This document shows positions 33,596-41,873 of a DNA stretch of 64,000 bases, one piece after another (positions within the stretch are counted from its first letter, which is position 1; each line of letters begins with the position of its first letter). The notes beneath the pieces are model-generated. The model worked only from the letters and a program-made list of their open reading frames with translations, was not told the origin of the DNA and searched no databases. The DNA is from Pontibacter flavimaris (GTDB lineage Bacteria; Bacteroidota; Bacteroidia; Cytophagales; Hymenobacteraceae): assembly GCF_001907195.1 (NCBI RefSeq), contig NZ_LVWA01000004.1:186001-250000 (forward strand), given 5' to 3'. The position numbers and the translations under genes were made by a program.

Positions 33596-35302
33596 TTATT
33601 TAATGCGGATGTCTTTGATACGGAGTTGCAGCGTGATCACGCCCCGGTACTCGTTCTCCTCTATCGTATAGCAAACATCAAACGGAATGCCCTTGCTGAT
33701 CCGCTCGTAGTAGTCGCTGAGGCCGAAGCCGATGGCGTCGATGTTAAAGTAGCCGTCCTGGGTGAGGCGCAGCTTCAGGTGCGAATCGCCAACCACACGC
33801 ACGCTGCCGGTATCATACACGCACTCCGACACAAACACCGGGCGCATGTTGCCGGGGCCGAAGGGCTCCATCTGCCGCACAATGTTGTAGAAGTTGCGGG
33901 TGATCTGGTTTAGCTTAAGCGGTGCGTCTATCTCGATCTGCGGGATCTTCTGGTCTGCGGTAATCGTGCTGGCCACCACTTCCTCAAAACGCTTCCTGAA
34001 GGCTGGGATGTTCTCTACCGGCAGGGTTAAGCCGGCTGCATACATGTGCCCGCCAAACTGCTCCAGCAGGTCGGAGCAACTCTCGATGGCATCGTGCACG
34101 TTAAAGCCATGCACCGACCGGGCCGAACCCGATGCCTTGCCATTGGATTGGGTAAGTATGATGGTAGGGCGGTAGTAATGCTCGATGCAGCGCGAGGCCA
34201 CAATTCCGATCACGCCCTTATGCCAGGTGTCTTTGTACAGCACCGTAGAGTTGGCGTTACGCAGGTAGTCGTCCTGCTCAATCATCTGCAGCGCCTCTTT
34301 GGTAATGTTGCTGTCCTTGTCGCGGCGGGCCTTATTCGACTCGTTGATGATGTCGGCCATCTTGAAAGCCTCCTCCTTGGTCTGGGACAGCAGCATGCGC
34401 ACCGAGTTTTTGGCATCGCCCATGCGGCCGGCGGCGTTGATGCGCGGCGCAAAGCCAAATACAATGCTGGTGATGTCCATCTCGCTGCGGATATCGGCCA
34501 GTTCTTTCAGGGCCTCCAGGCCCGGGCGCATCGGCTGCGGACCGTTCAGGTGCTTCAGTCCAAAATAGGCAAGTATGCGGTTCTCGCCGGTAATCGGCAC
34601 AATATCGGCGGCTATACTTACCACCAGCAAATCCAGCAGCTTGTATACTTCCTGCTGCTCTATATCGTTCTGCATACAAAACGCCTGCAGCAGCTTAAAG
34701 CCCACGCCACAGCCAGAGAGTTCCTTGTAGGGATAGGGGCAGTCTATTTGCTTGGGGTCCAGCACGGCCACGGCCTGCGGGATGTCTTCGTCGGGCAGGT
34801 GGTGGTCGCAGATGATGAAATCGATGCCTTTCTCAGAGGCCAGGGCTACTTTATCGGCAGACTTAATGCCGCAGTCGAGGCTGACGATAAGCGAAAACCC
34901 GTGCTCTGCCGCCCACTCTATGCCCTGGCTCGATACGCCGTAGCCTTCTTTATACCTGTCGGGGATGTAAAAATCGATGCTGGACGTATAGTTGCGCAGA
35001 AAGCCGTACATGAGCGCCACCGAGGTGGTACCATCCACGTCGTAGTCGCCATAGACCAGGATCTTCTCGTTGTGGTGCAGGGCCTCGTTCAGGCGGTTCA
35101 CGGCGCGGTCCATGTCCTTCATCAGGAAGGGGTCGTGGAGGTCCTGCAGGGAGGGGCGGAAAAAGTGCCTGGCTTCGGCAAAGGTGCAGATGCCGCGCTG
35201 GCAGAGTATGGAAGCGAGCGTGGAACTGATCTTCAGCTCCTCTGCAAGCTGCTGTACTACCTCTGCCGGGGCTTCCGGACTGATTACCCACCTTTTCTCC
35301 AT
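33596..35302 (-). CDS. recJ: Single-stranded-DNA-specific exonuclease RecJ
   Basis: A 568-residue 5'-3' ssDNA exonuclease of the DHH phosphoesterase superfamily, active in recombination and mismatch repair. The metal-binding motifs are LVYGDYDVDGTTSVAL, IVSLDCGIKS, and IICDHHLPDE with DHH. The DHHA1 part carries GVIGIVASRCIEHYYRP and QFGGHMYAAGLTL, and an OB-like C-terminal domain ends in LQLRIKDIRIK. Length is typical for Bacteroidota. It is divergent from the small ORF at 35422. Confidence 0.95.
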   Translation of the reverse strand: MEKRWVISPEAPAEVVQQLAEELKISSTLASILCQRGICTFAEARHFFRPSLQDLHDPFLMKDMDRAVNRLNEALHHNEKILVYGDYDVDGTTSVALMYGFLRNYTSSIDFYIPDRYKEGYGVSSQGIEWAAEHGFSLIVSLDCGIKSADKVALASEKGIDFIICDHHLPDEDIPQAVAVLDPKQIDCPYPYKELSGCGVGFKLLQAFCMQNDIEQQEVYKLLDLLVVSIAADIVPITGENRILAYFGLKHLNGPQPMRPGLEALKELADIRSEMDITSIVFGFAPRINAAGRMGDAKNSVRMLLSQTKEEAFKMADIINESNKARRDKDSNITKEALQMIEQDDYLRNANSTVLYKDTWHKGVIGIVASRCIEHYYRPTIILTQSNGKASGSARSVHGFNVHDAIESCSDLLEQFGGHMYAAGLTLPVENIPAFRKRFEEVVASTITADQKIPQIEIDAPLKLNQITRNFYNIVRQMEPFGPGNMRPVFVSECVYDTGSVRVVGDSHLKLRLTQDGYFNIDAIGFGLSDYYERISKGIPFDVCYTIEENEYRGVITLQLRIKDIRIK

Positions 35303-35421
35303 AAACTAACTGTGCCGCTATACTTGGTCAACCGCAAAGGTAGCTAATTTAACCTGCACCTGCAGGCGCTTCGCACCTTCGCGATTATTTTCGTACTTTG
35401 CCATCCTTAACAGGAATAGTC

Positions 35422-35532
35422 GTGAAACGATTCAGAGAACTCTACGGAAAGTATAAAAATTATTCGCTGGACCTGGTCATGTATGGGTTCTTCCTTCTTT
35501 TTATACTTTTCCTCTTCATCTTTTTTGCCTAA
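35422..35532 (+). CDS. 36-residue single-span membrane protein
   Basis: A short ORF with GTG start, read as MKRFRELYGKYKNYSLDLVM then YGFFLLFILFLFIFFA. A basic amphipathic N-terminus precedes one hydrophobic helix that ends the protein. The positive-inside rule puts the N-terminus in the cytoplasm. The pattern of a charged head plus LDLVMYGFFLLFI looks like a small conserved membrane protein of Cytophagales. It fits exactly between recJ and the TPR gene, with stop at 35532 just before the convergent gene end at 35539. The function is unknown. Confidence 0.6.
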   Translation: MKRFRELYGKYKNYSLDLVMYGFFLLFILFLFIFFA

Positions 35533-35538
35533 ACAGGC

Positions 35539-37353
35539 TTAGTTGAGCTTGTCGCCGCGCAGGTTGCGGAAACGCTTGCGGGCCTCTGCCGCGTACACGC
35601 TGCCCTGGTGCTTTACCAGCAGCTCGTTGTAAAGCTCCTGCGCCTTTGCTTTGTCGTTCAGGTTCTCCTCGTAGATGTAGGCCATGCGGTAGAGGGCGTC
35701 GTCGCTCAGGATGTCGTACTGCGGGTTGCCCACGATCTGCTGCAGGCTCTCCACCGCCAGGTTAAACTCCCCCATCCGTTCGTAAATGTTGGCCTTCTGA
35801 AAATATATCTCGTCGGTGAGGCTGTGGCCGGGGTACTTCTGCAGTAGGCCATCCAGCGCCACTAAAGCCTCGGGCAGCTTGTTCTGGAAAATGAGCAGGT
35901 CGATGGCCGCATACTCCTCCATGGCCACCGTGGAGGTATCCAGGCCGGTGTTGTCGGTAATGAGCAGGCTCAGGTCCATGGCGTCGTTGGCGATCTCGCG
36001 GCTGGTGGCCATTTTCAGGATGTCGAGGTGCGCCTGCGCCAGTTCAAAGTCGCCGTTGTAGTAGTTCAGGCGGGCATTGCGCAGCTTGGCCTCGTGCCCT
36101 ATGGGCGTCTCCTTATGCGATTTCTCCACCTGCGAGTACAGCAGCGTACTTTCCCACGGCTCCCCTTTCAGCAAATAGATATCCCCCAAAGTCAGCTTAC
36201 TGTCCGCCACCAGGCTGGGGTTGGCGCGCGGCATGTTAATGGCCTCCTGCAGCAGGGCAATGGCTTTTTCCTTGTCATCCAGGTGGAAGGCGTACAGGCC
36301 GGCCATGTGCTGCAGCACCTCCACCGTCTCCGGCCTTCGGCCCACCTCACTTAGCAGGGCCTCATAGTCGGTGATCAGGGCCTGTATCTTCGCTTTATCA
36401 ACCGGGAACGTGTTCTCCACCTGCTCCTCGCGGGCGTTGATCAGCCGCTGCCGCGCCACCAGGTAGTAGGGGCCGTCGGGATACTCCTCCACAATGTACT
36501 GGAAGGCCTCAATGGCCCCCTCGTAGTCGTTGTTCTTCAGGCTGATCGTACCCAGTTCCATCACGCGGGTGCCGCCTGTGCGGGTGCGCTTGTCCACGGC
36601 GCGGGCCTGCAGCAGGGCGCTGTAAAAGTCTTTCCGCTGGATGTAGAGCCAGATCAGCATTTCACTGTAGGCCAGTTTCTCAGGGTTCTGCTGCACCCGC
36701 AGGATCAGCTCTTTCTCCAACAGGTCGAAGTTCTCCTCCTCTTTCAGGCTGTTTTGCAGGCGGCTCTGCACGTAGCCCAGTTCGCTCTCGTTCTCCTGCA
36801 GCAGGTTCAGCACCTCGGGTATCAGCTTGTCGTTCTTTTGGCGATAGGCGTACAGGGCGATCAGGGGGCGGGTGTAGGATGTCTGGTCCTTGCTGAGTTC
36901 GCGGCCGCGCAGGTAGGCTTTCTCGGCATAGTCGAACAGCTCGTGCTGCATAAAGGCATTGGCCACCACGATCACCCCCTCCGGATTCATACTTTGCAGC
37001 AGCTTGTCGAACTGCCTCTCGGCGGCGCCCTTGTTGCCCGATGCCTGGTACACGCGCCCCAGGTCAACCTCGAAGTTCGGATTATCCGGAAACCGCTTGA
37101 TCGTTTTCTTTACCAGCTTCTCCGCCTCCTTATGGTCCCGCTGGGCCAGCAGCGTGTTCAGGTAATCGGGGTACACGGCCTGGAACAGCCGGTCGTTGTT
37201 GATCAGCCTGCTATACAGCTCGCCTGCCTTGTCATAGTCGCCCTGGCTGAAGTACTGCCGCGCCAGCTCCAGGTCCTGCTGCTGTGCCCTGGCCGCCGGG
37301 GCCGCCAGCAGCAGCAGCGAGAGCAGTAAAGTATAAAGTATGTTCCTGCGCAT
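35539..37353 (-). CDS. Exported tetratricopeptide-repeat protein
   Basis: A 604-residue protein with signal peptide MRRNILYTLLLSLLLLAAPA. TPR units follow almost end to end, for example ARQYFSQGDYDKAGELYSRL, GTISLKNNDYEGAIEAFQYI and IYEENLNDKAKAQELYNELL. No enzymatic domain is present. It is predicted to be a periplasmic helical scaffold, possibly for an outer-membrane assembly or peptidoglycan complex. It converges with the 36-residue ORF and lies downstream of ppiD on the same strand but behind the terminator at 37481-37513. A second smaller TPR protein is at 48991-49704. Confidence 0.85.
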   Translation of the reverse strand: MRRNILYTLLLSLLLLAAPAARAQQQDLELARQYFSQGDYDKAGELYSRLINNDRLFQAVYPDYLNTLLAQRDHKEAEKLVKKTIKRFPDNPNFEVDLGRVYQASGNKGAAERQFDKLLQSMNPEGVIVVANAFMQHELFDYAEKAYLRGRELSKDQTSYTRPLIALYAYRQKNDKLIPEVLNLLQENESELGYVQSRLQNSLKEEENFDLLEKELILRVQQNPEKLAYSEMLIWLYIQRKDFYSALLQARAVDKRTRTGGTRVMELGTISLKNNDYEGAIEAFQYIVEEYPDGPYYLVARQRLINAREEQVENTFPVDKAKIQALITDYEALLSEVGRRPETVEVLQHMAGLYAFHLDDKEKAIALLQEAINMPRANPSLVADSKLTLGDIYLLKGEPWESTLLYSQVEKSHKETPIGHEAKLRNARLNYYNGDFELAQAHLDILKMATSREIANDAMDLSLLITDNTGLDTSTVAMEEYAAIDLLIFQNKLPEALVALDGLLQKYPGHSLTDEIYFQKANIYERMGEFNLAVESLQQIVGNPQYDILSDDALYRMAYIYEENLNDKAKAQELYNELLVKHQGSVYAAEARKRFRNLRGDKLN

Positions 37354-37480
37354 GATTCTCTTACAACGAATAGCCTGTATCTCTCTGTATGTCCTTCTTC
37401 TTAACTATGAATATACTCAATCAGTTTGGTTTTGCAGGCTGATTTCTGGCCGGTGCAAGTATGGCTATACTTTGCCGCAT

Positions 37481-37513
37481 AAAAAAAGAGCCACTCCCGC
37501 GGGAGTGGCTCTT
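37481..37513 (-). terminator. Terminator of ppiD
   Basis: Perfect 28-base palindrome (AAGAGCCACTCCCG and its complement) with seven T on the minus strand. Confidence 0.92.
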
Positions 37514-37535
37514 GTATAAAGTATAACCGGATGGC

Positions 37536-39647
37536 TTAGAAGAAGCGCACGCGATTGTCTACGATCTCAGATTTCTCCTTGATAGCTTCAAAAGCCTGCG
37601 TCTCGGCACGGCTGGCACGCGTGGTCAGGATCTGCTGCTTCACGTTAGAGAAGTCATCGATCTCCGGTGCCGGGCTCAGGCTTGTCAGCTCCACCATCAG
37701 CACACCGGCCTGTCCCTCTATCGGAGCCGTGCGGCCGCCTGGCTTCAGGCCGAAGGCCTTACCCACTGCCACTGGCTCTACGCCCACACCCGGGATAGAT
37801 GCAGAGGCAAATGTTACGTTATCTGCCGTTCTCACGATGGCATCCGGGCCATAGGCTGCGGCAACCTGGTCCAGAGTTCCTTTCTGGCCCTCCAGTTTCG
37901 CCATGATCTGCTTCGCCTTCAGCTCCTCGCGCACAGCGGCAGTCACCTCATCGCGCACATCCTTATCGTTGATAGAGGCATAGCCTTTCTCACGCTTACC
38001 CGTCAGGGTGGCCACCACAAACTCGTCGTTGATCTCGAATACCGGGGAAACGTCGCCTACTTCTGTGTCTTTGGCATACGTCCAGCGAACCAGCTCACGG
38101 GCAGCAGAGAGGTTGTTTACCAGTACCTGGTTTTTGCCGATGTTGGCTGCCTCTTCTTTCACCAGCGACTTGTTCGCCTCCACATTCTCGCGGAACTCCT
38201 CGCTGTTACCGCTTGTACCGGCCAGTTCGTCGGCAACGGCGTAGGCGGCATCGCGGGTAAATTCGCTTGGCTCGATGGAGCGCTGGATGGCGGCGATCTT
38301 GTAGGATTCTTTGGTCTTAGGCTCTGTTACTTTCACGATGTGGTAGCCATACTCTGTCTCCACCAGGTTTGGCAGCAGGCCGGTACCGCTAAAGCCAAAT
38401 ACCGCTTTCTCGAATGCCGGAACCATCTGGCCCTCCGGGAACCAGCCCAGGTCACCGCCACGGGAGGCAGTACCGTCCGAGCCATACTGCGCGGCCAGCT
38501 GCGCGAAGTCAGCGCCGTTCTTAAGCTGCGTGAGCACGTCCTGCGCCTTTGCCTTGGCAGCGGCTTTTCCCTCCGGGGTGTCGCTCTCCGGGCGGATGAG
38601 GATGTGGCTTGCCTTTACCGCGTTCTTATCTGAGGTTCTGGCATCGGATACCTTGAACAAAGTTACCGTGCTGTTGCTGGTGTATGGGCCGTATACTTTG
38701 CCTTCCTGCAGCGGCAGTTGCTTGCGCAGCTCCTCCGGCAGGTCGCCCGGGTTCACGTAGGTGCCATTGAAAGGCACATCAGAGTTTGCGTTCACGAAGG
38801 CGGAGTCGTTTGTTGCATTAGCAAACTGCTTTGTGATCGTGGCAAACTCCTCTTTATAAGAGGTGCTGTCTTCCTGAGAGGCTGTCACCGGAATGGTCAC
38901 AAACTCGATGGTACGGCCATCCTCTACCTTGTAAAGCTCTTTGTTGCGCTCGTAGTAGTCCTTCAGCTGGGCATCTGTTACCGAAACGGCTGAGTCAGAG
39001 ATAACGCTGTACGGCACGAGCAGCACCTTTACGCTGGCGGCTGCGTTCTGCGCCTGGTAAAAGCTCTTTGCCTCCGCGCCGGTTACGTACACCGTTTTGC
39101 CAATGAGGTTGGCATACTTGCTCTGCAGGCGGTCCTCGGCGATGCTCTGCTCAAAGCCAACCCACATGGGGCGCGTGCCGGTCTGGTCCAGGTTCTGCAG
39201 GTACTGCACCACCTGGCTGCGGTCAAACTCGCCGGTCTGCGGGTTAGCGAATGCCTGCATTACGGCAGGGTGTATGTTGTTGCCCTGTACCATGTCGGCC
39301 AGTTCTTCGTCTGTCACCTCCAGGCCCAGGCGGTCGTATTCCTTCTCCAGGACAATCTTAAAGATCAGCTGGTTCCAGGCCTGCTCGCGCAGCATCGCCA
39401 GCTCGCCCTCAGAGGCGGCACGGCCCACGCGGTTCTCATAGTCAGCCTTTACCTGCTGCAGCACATTGTCAAACTCCTGGTAGTCAATCTCCTCACCGGC
39501 TATTTCGCCTACTGTGTTTGCGTTGCCGCCCAGGAGCCTGGAGTTTGGCCCCAGCAGGTCGCCGCCCACCACAAACACACCAAGCCCGATGGCAATGGCG
39601 CCTACAGCCCAACCAGACTTCTCTCTAATCTTGTTAATTAATGCCAT
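37536..39647 (-). CDS. ppiD: Periplasmic peptidyl-prolyl isomerase, PpiD type
   Basis: A 703-residue membrane-anchored chaperone. One N-terminal helix (WAVGAIAIGLGVFVVGGDLL) is followed by a SurA_N-like domain (EIAGEEIDYQEFDNVLQQVK). The parvulin domain near residues 343-450 contains VKASHILIRPESDTPEG, GADFAQLAAQYGSDG, RGGDLGWFPEGQMVPAFEKA and YGYHIVKVTEP. It helps outer-membrane proteins fold after Sec export. It is the last gene of a long minus-strand cluster starting at rluB (45732), 75 bases after the CNNM gene, and ends at a perfect terminator. Confidence 0.9.
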   Translation of the reverse strand: MALINKIREKSGWAVGAIAIGLGVFVVGGDLLGPNSRLLGGNANTVGEIAGEEIDYQEFDNVLQQVKADYENRVGRAASEGELAMLREQAWNQLIFKIVLEKEYDRLGLEVTDEELADMVQGNNIHPAVMQAFANPQTGEFDRSQVVQYLQNLDQTGTRPMWVGFEQSIAEDRLQSKYANLIGKTVYVTGAEAKSFYQAQNAAASVKVLLVPYSVISDSAVSVTDAQLKDYYERNKELYKVEDGRTIEFVTIPVTASQEDSTSYKEEFATITKQFANATNDSAFVNANSDVPFNGTYVNPGDLPEELRKQLPLQEGKVYGPYTSNSTVTLFKVSDARTSDKNAVKASHILIRPESDTPEGKAAAKAKAQDVLTQLKNGADFAQLAAQYGSDGTASRGGDLGWFPEGQMVPAFEKAVFGFSGTGLLPNLVETEYGYHIVKVTEPKTKESYKIAAIQRSIEPSEFTRDAAYAVADELAGTSGNSEEFRENVEANKSLVKEEAANIGKNQVLVNNLSAARELVRWTYAKDTEVGDVSPVFEINDEFVVATLTGKREKGYASINDKDVRDEVTAAVREELKAKQIMAKLEGQKGTLDQVAAAYGPDAIVRTADNVTFASASIPGVGVEPVAVGKAFGLKPGGRTAPIEGQAGVLMVELTSLSPAPEIDDFSNVKQQILTTRASRAETQAFEAIKEKSEIVDNRVRFF

Positions 39648-39722
39648 TCTGTATGTAACTTATAAAAGGATTGTGCAAAATAAGGTTAATCAGGCTAAAA
39701 TTCAAAATTTTTATCCTGCTGT

Positions 39723-41024
39723 TTAGTTTTTGGCATCTGCCTGAAACTCTGTGTTTTTTACCAGCTTCACGGCGTCGATGCGGTTCTCGTCCATTGTCAG
39801 CACGGTGATGGTGAAGGGTGGAACCTCCACTTTATCGCCCGGCATGGGTATCTCGCCAAATGCGGAGAAGAAAAGGCCGCCCAGCGTTTCGTAGTCGCCC
39901 TCGGGTAGGTCCAGCTCATACTTCCCGTTCAGGTAGTCTATCTCGTGGCGCGCGCTCAGGATATACATGCCCTTATCCGGTATAACCTGTTCCAGCAGGC
40001 CTTCGTTCCGGTCGAACTCATCTTCTATCTCCCCAAAGATCTCCTCTATCACGTCCTCCACGGTTACGATGCCGGAGGTGCCGCCAAACTCATCCAGCAC
40101 CACGGCCACGCTGCGGTGCTCAGACACGAACTTGACGAACAGCTCGCTGGCCAGCATACTTTCAGGCACCATGCTGACCGGCGCCAGCACCTCTTTTATA
40201 CTTTGCGGCTGCCGGAACATGTCCAGCTGATGGCAGTAGCCGATGATGTTGTCGATGCTCTCCTCATACACCAGTATCTTGGAGTGGCCGGTGCTGGTGA
40301 AGGCCTCGCGCAGTGCCTCCAGCGACTCCCCCGCCTCCACGGCCTCTATCTCGGTGCGGGGCACCATGCACTCGCGCACCTTCACGGTTTTGAACTCCAG
40401 CGCGTTGTGGAATATCTGCGGGTCTACCTCCGGGGCCTGCTCATGCTCGGGGTGGTAGAGGCGGTTTTTGATGAAGGCGTTGAGGTCGGTGAAGCCGAAC
40501 ATGGGCTTCTCTTCCGAGTACTCGATCTTAAACACTTTCTCGGCTACCCACTTGCTCAGGGCCACAATCACCATCACCACCGGCCACAGCAGGTAATACA
40601 GCAGCAGGATAGGTATGGCCAGCACTTGCAGCAGCCTGTTGGGATTGATGGCAGCCAGGCTGCGCGGCAGGAACTCGGCCGTGAGCAGCACCACCACCGA
40701 GGCGATGAAGACCTGGAGCACCAGTATGAACAGGTTGAGCTGCAGCGGCTCGGGCAGGAAGGCAGTAAGCAGCTGGTGCAGCACGCCGGCAATGCAGAAG
40801 CCATACAGCACCAGCGCCAGGGTATTGCCGATCAGGGTGGTGCCCATCAGGCGGGCGGGGTGCTGCAGCAGGCGCCACAGAATGCGGCCCGAGAGCACGC
40901 CGTTCTTATCGCTGAGTTCTATCTGGATCTTGTTGGCAGCCATAAACGCCATCTCGATGCCGGAGAAAAAGGCCGAGAACAGCAGGGCTACGCATAAAAG
41001 TATGATCTGACTGGGGTCTACCAT
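39723..41024 (-). CDS. CNNM/CBS-domain transporter (hemolysin family)
   Basis: A 433-residue protein of the HlyC/CorC family. A DUF21 membrane domain of four helices occupies the first 150 residues (ILLCVALLFSAFFSGIEMAF, LMGTTLIGNTLALVLYG). Two CBS domains follow, with VRECMVPRTEIEAVEAGE and VVLDEFGGTSGIVTVEDVIE, and a CorC_HlyC C-terminal domain has EGDYETLGGLFFSAFGEIP. Homologues export Mg2+ or sodium. It lies 22 bases after the 57-residue gene and 75 before ppiD. The old name hemolysin is not functional evidence. Confidence 0.92.
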   Translation of the reverse strand: MVDPSQIILLCVALLFSAFFSGIEMAFMAANKIQIELSDKNGVLSGRILWRLLQHPARLMGTTLIGNTLALVLYGFCIAGVLHQLLTAFLPEPLQLNLFILVLQVFIASVVVLLTAEFLPRSLAAINPNRLLQVLAIPILLLYYLLWPVVMVIVALSKWVAEKVFKIEYSEEKPMFGFTDLNAFIKNRLYHPEHEQAPEVDPQIFHNALEFKTVKVRECMVPRTEIEAVEAGESLEALREAFTSTGHSKILVYEESIDNIIGYCHQLDMFRQPQSIKEVLAPVSMVPESMLASELFVKFVSEHRSVAVVLDEFGGTSGIVTVEDVIEEIFGEIEDEFDRNEGLLEQVIPDKGMYILSARHEIDYLNGKYELDLPEGDYETLGGLFFSAFGEIPMPGDKVEVPPFTITVLTMDENRIDAVKLVKNTEFQADAKN

Positions 41025-41046
41025 CGTTTACAGGACACAAACCAGC

Positions 41047-41220
41047 TTAGGCGCTGTCTTTCTTCTTGGTATAGCCGTAGAGGATGTAGAACAGGAACCC
41101 GATCATGAAGATCCAGTAGTTGCCTGCAAAATCGTCCTGCACCAGGCTGCGGTGCACGCCTATCACCATGGCCACAAAGGCCAGCGACAACAGAATTACG
41201 TATAGGAGCCGTCGGTTCAT
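41047..41220 (-). CDS. 57-residue two-span membrane protein
   Basis: A short ORF whose ATG at 41220 overlaps the lptC stop as ATGA. It reads MNRRLLYVILLSLAFVAMVI, GVHRSLVQDDFAGNYWIFMI, GFLFYILYGYTKKKDSA. Two hydrophobic helices are separated by a short acidic loop, and the basic ends would both face the cytoplasm. The ATGA coupling and the 22-base gap to the next gene make it a real operon member. A role near the LPS-export protein LptC or the CNNM transporter can only be guessed. Confidence 0.75.
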   Translation of the reverse strand: MNRRLLYVILLSLAFVAMVIGVHRSLVQDDFAGNYWIFMIGFLFYILYGYTKKKDSA

Positions 41221-41750
41221 TCTTCGCTAAAATTAAACTTACCCGTTACCTGCTTGATGGAGTAGCGCGACAGGTCCTGGTTGGCCGTGAGGCCCTTGCC
41301 GGTGAGGATCTCCTCCGGTGTGGTGATCTTCACGAACTTGTCGGTGTAGATCCTGGCCTTTCGCCGGTCCCAGAATAGCTCCTCTGTCTCCAGCTTCTCT
41401 TTCTTCTTCAGGTTATCCACCACCACGTTGCCCCGGGCATAGTATACATTCGTTCGGGTGTCCTGCTTGCCGTAGTTGCCCCGCAGCGTCGACTCCAGCT
41501 TGCCGTCCTTATCGTAAAACTCCACATAAAAGCCCTCCGGGAAGATACCGTCGCCCGTCTCGAACTCCTGCTGCACCGGTGCCTGCAGCTTCATCAGCAG
41601 CCTGGCCGAGTCGCTGTAGAGCGTGGTTACATCGTGGTTCTCTATCGTCGGGCCGGTGTAGCGCTCCTCCTCATCCGGGTTTTTGATCTCCCGCTCGCAG
41701 CCGAAGCCCACGAAGGCCAGCACCAGCAGGGCTAAAAATGCGTTTCGCAT
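41217..41750 (-). CDS. lptC: LPS export protein LptC (lipoprotein form)
   Basis: A 177-residue protein from the ATG at 41750, chosen because it opens a lipoprotein signal (MRNAFLALLVLAFVGFGCER). The mature part contains the LptC/OstA-like half beta-jellyroll pattern: EFYDKDGKLESTLRGNYG, NVYYARGNVVVDNLKKKEKL, TEELFWDRRKARIYTDKFV and ILTGKGLTANQDLSRYSIK. It bridges the inner-membrane LptB2FG complex and LptA in LPS transport. In proteobacteria LptC is anchored by a helix, whereas here a lipobox Cys is seen. lptB is 10 kb away. Confidence 0.9.
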   Translation of the reverse strand: MRNAFLALLVLAFVGFGCEREIKNPDEEERYTGPTIENHDVTTLYSDSARLLMKLQAPVQQEFETGDGIFPEGFYVEFYDKDGKLESTLRGNYGKQDTRTNVYYARGNVVVDNLKKKEKLETEELFWDRRKARIYTDKFVKITTPEEILTGKGLTANQDLSRYSIKQVTGKFNFSEE

Positions 41751-41824
41751 GGGCGGTTTATACTTCGGTTTCTGTGAAGGTAGCAAATTTTATGCTTTTT
41801 ATACTTTGGCAGGGAGTCACCACA

Positions 41825-41850
41825 AAAAAGGCCGCTCCAAGAACGGCCTT
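41825..41850 (-). terminator. Terminator between the OMP gene and lptC
   Basis: Stem AAGGCCG / CGGCCTT with minus-strand TTTTTT. It lies 24 bases after the OMP stop, so lptC may have a separate promoter or depend on readthrough. Confidence 0.75.
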
Positions 41851-41873
41851 TATACTTTAGCTATACTTGTGCT

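Noticed and set aside
34046-35347. A 433-residue plus-strand frame
   Set aside because: Antisense shadow of recJ, whose motifs are clear on the minus strand.
39945-40997. A 350-residue plus-strand frame
   Set aside because: Antisense shadow of the CNNM/CBS gene; mostly His/Gln/Leu runs.
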